Shown in pieces: positions 60,866 to 64,000 of a stretch of 64,000 bases of DNA. The translations under genes and the position numbers were made by a program. The notes below the pieces were generated by a model, which saw nothing but the letters and a program-made list of their open reading frames with translations, was not told where the DNA came from and did not search any database. Source of the DNA: JAYWXI01 sp036016955 (GTDB lineage Bacteria > Bacteroidota > Bacteroidia > Flavobacteriales > Weeksellaceae); the NCBI RefSeq assembly GCF_036016955.1, contig NZ_JAYWXI010000003.1, forward strand, positions 1-64,000, in the 5' to 3' direction. Numbering within the stretch: position 1 is the stretch's first letter; the number at the start of each line of letters is the position of its first letter.

Positions 60866-60873
60866 CAAAAATA
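60866..60873 (-). promoter_or_regulatory. -7 promoter box of the PAP2-BlaI-DUF4153 operon
   Basis: Minus strand TATTTTTG, 18 bases upstream of the PAP2 ATG at 60847; a TTG lies 23 bases further back (60899-60897). Confidence 0.5.
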
Positions 60874-60937
60874 AGCTATTTTTGGGACAAAATGGTCAAA
60901 ATGATTTTTGCTTCATCGGGAAACCAAGTTTTTTTTC

Positions 60938-60945
60938 TATTTTTG
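60938..60945 (+). promoter_or_regulatory. -7 promoter box of pdhA
   Basis: TATTTTTG, 19 bases ahead of the ATG at 60965, in the divergent gap shared with the PAP2 operon. Confidence 0.5.
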
Positions 60946-60964
60946 CATCATAATTTCAAGGAAA

Positions 60965-61966
60965 ATGAAGGAATTTAATAAAGAGGTTTACCTGAAGTGG
61001 TATGCTGATATGACGATGTGGAGAAGGTTTGAAGACAAATGCCGTTCTCTTTATCTGAAACAGAAAATCAGAGGTTTTTTGCATCTTTACAATGGTCAGG
61101 AGGCTATTCCTGCGGGGTTCACGCACGCGATGGATTTAACGAAAGACAGTATGATTACGGCTTACCGTTGTCATATTCATCCTATGGCGATGGGGGTTGA
61201 TCCTAAGCGAATCATGGCGGAACTTTGCGGTAAGGCTACGGGAACTTCCGGTGGTATGGGAGGGTCTATGCACATTTTTAGCAAAGAGCACCGTTTTTAT
61301 GGTGGACACGGTATTGTTGGAGGGCAGATTCCTTTGGGCGCGGGGATTGCGTTCGCGGATAAATATTTTGACAGAAAAGCGGTTAATATTTGCTTTTTTG
61401 GCGATGGGGCGGCGAGACAAGGGTCGCTTCATGAAACCTTTAATATGGCGATGAACTGGAAGCTTCCCGTTGTTTTTGTGGTGGAAAACAACCAGTATGC
61501 GATGGGAACTTCGGTGGAAAGAACGGCTAACCATGAAGACATCTATAAGTTGGGGCTTGGTTACGAAATGCCATGCATGCCGGTGGATGCTATGGATCCG
61601 GAAAAGGTAGCGGAAGCTGCTTACGAAGCGATTGAGAGGGCAAGACGAGGGGATGGGCCTACGTTTATAGAAGCGCGGACTTACCGTTACAGGGGGCATT
61701 CTATGTCGGATGCGGAGCCTTACCGAACAAAAGAGGAGGTGGAACTTCATAAGAAGGATGACCCGATCGAATTGGTGAAACAAAGAATTTTGGCGAACCA
61801 GTGGGCTACGGAGCAGGAGTTGGAGGAATTGGACAACCGTTCTCGTGCTTTTGTGGAAGAATGCGTGGAGTTCATGGAGAATTCACCGTATCCTGATGCG
61901 GAGAAAATTTACGAGTATGTTTATGCTCAAGAAGATTATCCGTTCCTTGATAAATTAGAAAATTAA
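60965..61966 (+). CDS. pdhA: Pyruvate dehydrogenase E1 component, alpha subunit
   Basis: A 333-residue subunit of the pyruvate dehydrogenase complex, which turns pyruvate into acetyl-CoA. The thiamine-diphosphate motif runs from GDG (residues 146-148) to NN (175-176): FFGDGAARQGSLHE, then VVENNQYAMGTS. The phosphorylation-loop region YRYRGHSMSD is at about 237. I start at the ATG at 60965, because the upstream open frame is AT-rich and covers the promoter. The E2 gene follows 93 bases downstream, but no E1 beta gene lies between them. Confidence 0.94.
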   Translation: MKEFNKEVYLKWYADMTMWRRFEDKCRSLYLKQKIRGFLHLYNGQEAIPAGFTHAMDLTKDSMITAYRCHIHPMAMGVDPKRIMAELCGKATGTSGGMGGSMHIFSKEHRFYGGHGIVGGQIPLGAGIAFADKYFDRKAVNICFFGDGAARQGSLHETFNMAMNWKLPVVFVVENNQYAMGTSVERTANHEDIYKLGLGYEMPCMPVDAMDPEKVAEAAYEAIERARRGDGPTFIEARTYRYRGHSMSDAEPYRTKEEVELHKKDDPIELVKQRILANQWATEQELEELDNRSRAFVEECVEFMENSPYPDAEKIYEYVYAQEDYPFLDKLEN

Positions 61967-62059
61967 AAATGATTCCGTTTGGTAGTTTGAGATTTTGCTG
62001 TTGAGTTTTTTAACGTTGCTTAAGGGATTTCAAAATACCAAATTTCAAAAGAAATATTT

Positions 62060-63667
62060 ATGGCAGAAGTAATTACAATGCCCCGTTTATCGGACACCAT
62101 GACCGAGGGGAAAGTGGCCGTGTGGCACAAGAGAGTTGGTGATGTAGTCAACGAAGGCGATGTCATTGCGGAAATTGAAACCGATAAGGCGGTTCAGGAT
62201 TTCGAATCCGAGATTAAAGGGGTTCTTTTGTACATTGGTGTAGAAGAAGGAAATGCTGCACCTGTGGATAGTGTTTTGGCGATTATTGGCGAGCAGGGAG
62301 AGGATATTTCATCCCTTACGGGGGGGGCTTCAATCAAAGAAACTTCTTCAAGCGAGAAACCTGCGGTAACCGAGGGTGAAACGGTACAAACTCCCGTTTC
62401 GGCGGAACTTCCTGAAGGAGTGGAGGTAATTAATATGCCTCGTCTTTCCGACACGATGACGGAAGGTAAAGTGGCCAAATGGAATAAAAATGTGGGCGAC
62501 AGCGTTAAGGAGGGAGATATTATTGCCGAGATCGAAACCGATAAGGCGGTTCAGGATTTTGAGTCCGAATTTAACGGGACACTCCTTTACCAAGGGGTTG
62601 CCGAGGGTGATGCGGCGCTTGTGGACACCATTTTAGCGATTATAGGCCCTGCGGGAACGGATGTTTCTGCGGTGGTAGCAGGTGGAGGTAAACCGACGCC
62701 AAAAGCGGCTTCTGAGGCTCCGACTTCGAAGGCAACCGAGGTGGCGGTCGTTGTTCGTGAGGCCGAAGTGAAGGCCTCGACTTCGGACGAGCGGATTGCC
62801 ATTTCGCCATTGGCTAGAAAGATGGCCGAAGAAAAAGGCATTGACATTGCTCGTCTTCAGGGGAGTGGCGAGAATGGCCGTATCGTGAAGAAGGATGTGG
62901 AGAATTATACACCGGTAGCATCGAAGTCCGAGTCCAAAGTGGCTGTTATGCCAGCTGCGGCTCAGCAGGCCCTTCATTTTGTAGCTGGAGAAACCACGGA
63001 GACCCCAAACTCTCAAGTCCGGAATGTCATTGCCAAAAGGCTTTCTGAAAGCAAGTTTTCTGCGCCTCATTACTACCTTATGGTGGAAATTAATATGGAT
63101 AAGGCCATTGCAGCCAGAAAAGAAATTAATTCGCTTCCGGATACGAAGGTTTCTTTCAACGATATGGTGATCAAAGCGACGGCAATGGCGCTTCGCAAGC
63201 ACCCTCAAGTTAATTCATCTTGGGCTGGCGATAAGATTGTTCATCACGGAAATATTAATATCGGGGTGGCTGTGGCTATTCCGGACGGATTGGTGGTTCC
63301 GGTGCTTAAAAATACCGATTATATGACCTACAATCAGATTTCGGCTTCGGTTAAGGATTTGGCTTCCAGAGCGAAATCTAAAGGGCTTAAAGCCAACGAG
63401 ATGGAAGGTTCTACTTTCTCTATTTCCAATTTGGGAATGTTTGGGATAGAAACGTTCACTTCGATTATTAACCAGCCAAATTCGGCTATTCTTTCGGTTG
63501 GAGCCATTGTGGAAAAACCGGTGGTTAAAGAAGGACAGATTGTTGTTGGAAACACCATGAAGCTTTCCTTGGCTTGCGACCATAGGGTTATTGACGGCGC
63601 TACGGGAGCCGAATTTTTACAAACTTTAAGGACCTATTTGGAGCAACCGTTGACACTGTTACTTTGA
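62060..63667 (+). CDS. Pyruvate dehydrogenase E2 (dihydrolipoamide acetyltransferase)
   Basis: A 535-residue E2 component with two lipoyl domains. Lys43 and Lys161, both in ETDKAVQDFES, carry lipoate. Ala/Pro/Ser-rich linkers separate them from the E3-binding domain (about residues 247-285, ISPLARKMAEEKGIDIARLQ) and the catalytic domain from about 300 to the end, with the active histidine in CDHRVIDGATG near 508. The two lipoyl domains are close copies of one another. It forms the core of the complex with the pdhA product. Confidence 0.94.
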   Translation: MAEVITMPRLSDTMTEGKVAVWHKRVGDVVNEGDVIAEIETDKAVQDFESEIKGVLLYIGVEEGNAAPVDSVLAIIGEQGEDISSLTGGASIKETSSSEKPAVTEGETVQTPVSAELPEGVEVINMPRLSDTMTEGKVAKWNKNVGDSVKEGDIIAEIETDKAVQDFESEFNGTLLYQGVAEGDAALVDTILAIIGPAGTDVSAVVAGGGKPTPKAASEAPTSKATEVAVVVREAEVKASTSDERIAISPLARKMAEEKGIDIARLQGSGENGRIVKKDVENYTPVASKSESKVAVMPAAAQQALHFVAGETTETPNSQVRNVIAKRLSESKFSAPHYYLMVEINMDKAIAARKEINSLPDTKVSFNDMVIKATAMALRKHPQVNSSWAGDKIVHHGNINIGVAVAIPDGLVVPVLKNTDYMTYNQISASVKDLASRAKSKGLKANEMEGSTFSISNLGMFGIETFTSIINQPNSAILSVGAIVEKPVVKEGQIVVGNTMKLSLACDHRVIDGATGAEFLQTLRTYLEQPLTLLL

Positions 63668-63693
63668 GTAAACCGTTCAACAGATAAATATTG

Positions 63694-63722
63694 GGCTTTT
63701 CTTTAAAGAAGAGCCTTTTTTA
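63694..63722 (+). terminator. Terminator of pdhA-E2
   Basis: GGCTTTTC, loop TTTAAA, GAAGAGCC (one G-T), then a T run. Confidence 0.75.
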
Positions 63723-63852
63723 TTGGGAGTGCATTGGTGAAAATTCATTGGTTTTTCGTTTGTTGTATTTGAATTTTTAACTATTTCGTTTTTTATTTGT
63801 TTTTTTTAAATAAAATGAATAAAATTGCTTTCAATTTTTAAAAGTAATATTT

Positions 63853-64000
63853 ATGAAAAAAACTATTTTTTTGAAACAGATCTTTCGGCCTAAAAAATTA
63901 TTCCCTGTTGCAGCAGGATTTTTGTTAGCGCCTCATTTTTTTGTATATGCACAGGATTCACAGCAAGTGGGTAAGATTAGGGCTTCTTCAGATTTGAGAC
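63853..64000 (+). CDS. Start of an exported protein, cut by the window edge
   Basis: The first 49 codons of a gene that continues beyond the window. They encode a signal peptide (MKKTIFLKQIF, hydrophobic core AAGFLLAP, cleavage likely after VYA before QDSQQ). The mature part seen so far is polar (VGKIRASSDLR). Too little is present to assign a family. It lies 130 bases after the terminator of pdhA-E2 and so has its own promoter in the AT-rich gap. Confidence 0.6.
   Translation, partial: MKKTIFLKQIFRPKKLFPVAAGFLLAPHFFVYAQDSQQVGKIRASSDLR

Noticed and set aside
1..64000. tRNA, rRNA, CRISPR array, prophage or insertion sequence
   Set aside because: No cloverleaf-like sequence, regularly spaced repeat, transposase or phage gene was recognised; a covariance search was not possible here.

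Overview
The window looks like ordinary chromosome from a member of the Bacteroidota, class Flavobacteriia (a Weeksellaceae/Chryseobacterium-like relative is my best guess, but genus cannot be set from sequence reading alone). The evidence is a type IX secretion block (porV, porU, gldJ next to murF), Flavobacteriia-type families (DUF4920, DUF4834, DUF6263, YtxJ, class I DAHP synthase fused to chorismate mutase, a 3-hydroxyacyl-CoA dehydrogenase/enoyl-CoA hydratase fusion), almost no Shine-Dalgarno sequences, and repeated Bacteroidota -7 promoter boxes (TAnnTTTG) at sensible distances from start codons. Most genes have moderate GC content. Three blocks are clearly more AT-rich (about 1-700, 28.3-31.2 kb and 53.06-55.3 kb) and hold poorly characterised genes, so they look like accessory inserts. 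I found no tRNA, rRNA, CRISPR array, prophage or intact insertion sequence.

Layout. 0-5.8 kb: a truncated membrane LytTR regulator, a HAD phosphatase, a DUF2089-PH-YIP1 membrane-stress-like operon headed by a long AT palindrome, a secreted CocE-type hydrolase, and a BON lipoprotein with a BON/SH3 partner. 5.9-14.2 kb: porV and porU on the minus strand, diverging from gldJ and murF. 14.2-18.1 kb: tyrosine catabolism (flavin reductase, fumarylacetoacetase, a small secreted protein, 4-hydroxyphenylpyruvate dioxygenase). 18.3-20.5 kb: an XRE regulator, TerC and a very AT-rich gap with a perfect DnaA box. 20.5-28.2 kb: M14 carboxypeptidase, DUF4920, ZIP transporter, dnaX split by a 12-A tract, DAHP synthase/chorismate mutase, rsgA, ndk, pncA. 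28.3-31.2 kb: AT-rich block with a decayed membrane gene, an esterase carrying a starch-binding-like domain, and two unknowns. 31.3-37.8 kb: YtxJ, Crp/Fnr regulator, aldo/keto reductase, TonB-dependent receptor, KatG.

37.9-60.8 kb is one long minus-strand run: glycosyltransferase, a small membrane protein, a marR-fadB-fadA-acyl-CoA dehydrogenase operon with a perfect palindrome at its promoter, a FecCD/FecE-type importer without a binding protein, YfhO, DUF4834, DUF6263, rlmB and dinB, then the AT-rich ABC exporter block, infC (probably starting at AUA), thrS, and a PAP2-BlaI-DUF4153 operon. 60.9-64 kb: pyruvate dehydrogenase E1 alpha and E2 (no E1 beta between them), then the start of an exported protein that runs off the window.

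The points most worth checking are the dnaX poly-A tract (programmed gamma/tau slippage or an indel), the non-canonical infC start, the palindromic operators in front of the DUF2089, MarR and XRE regulators, the origin-like gap at 20.1-20.46 kb, and the attC-like hairpins that border AT-rich genes.
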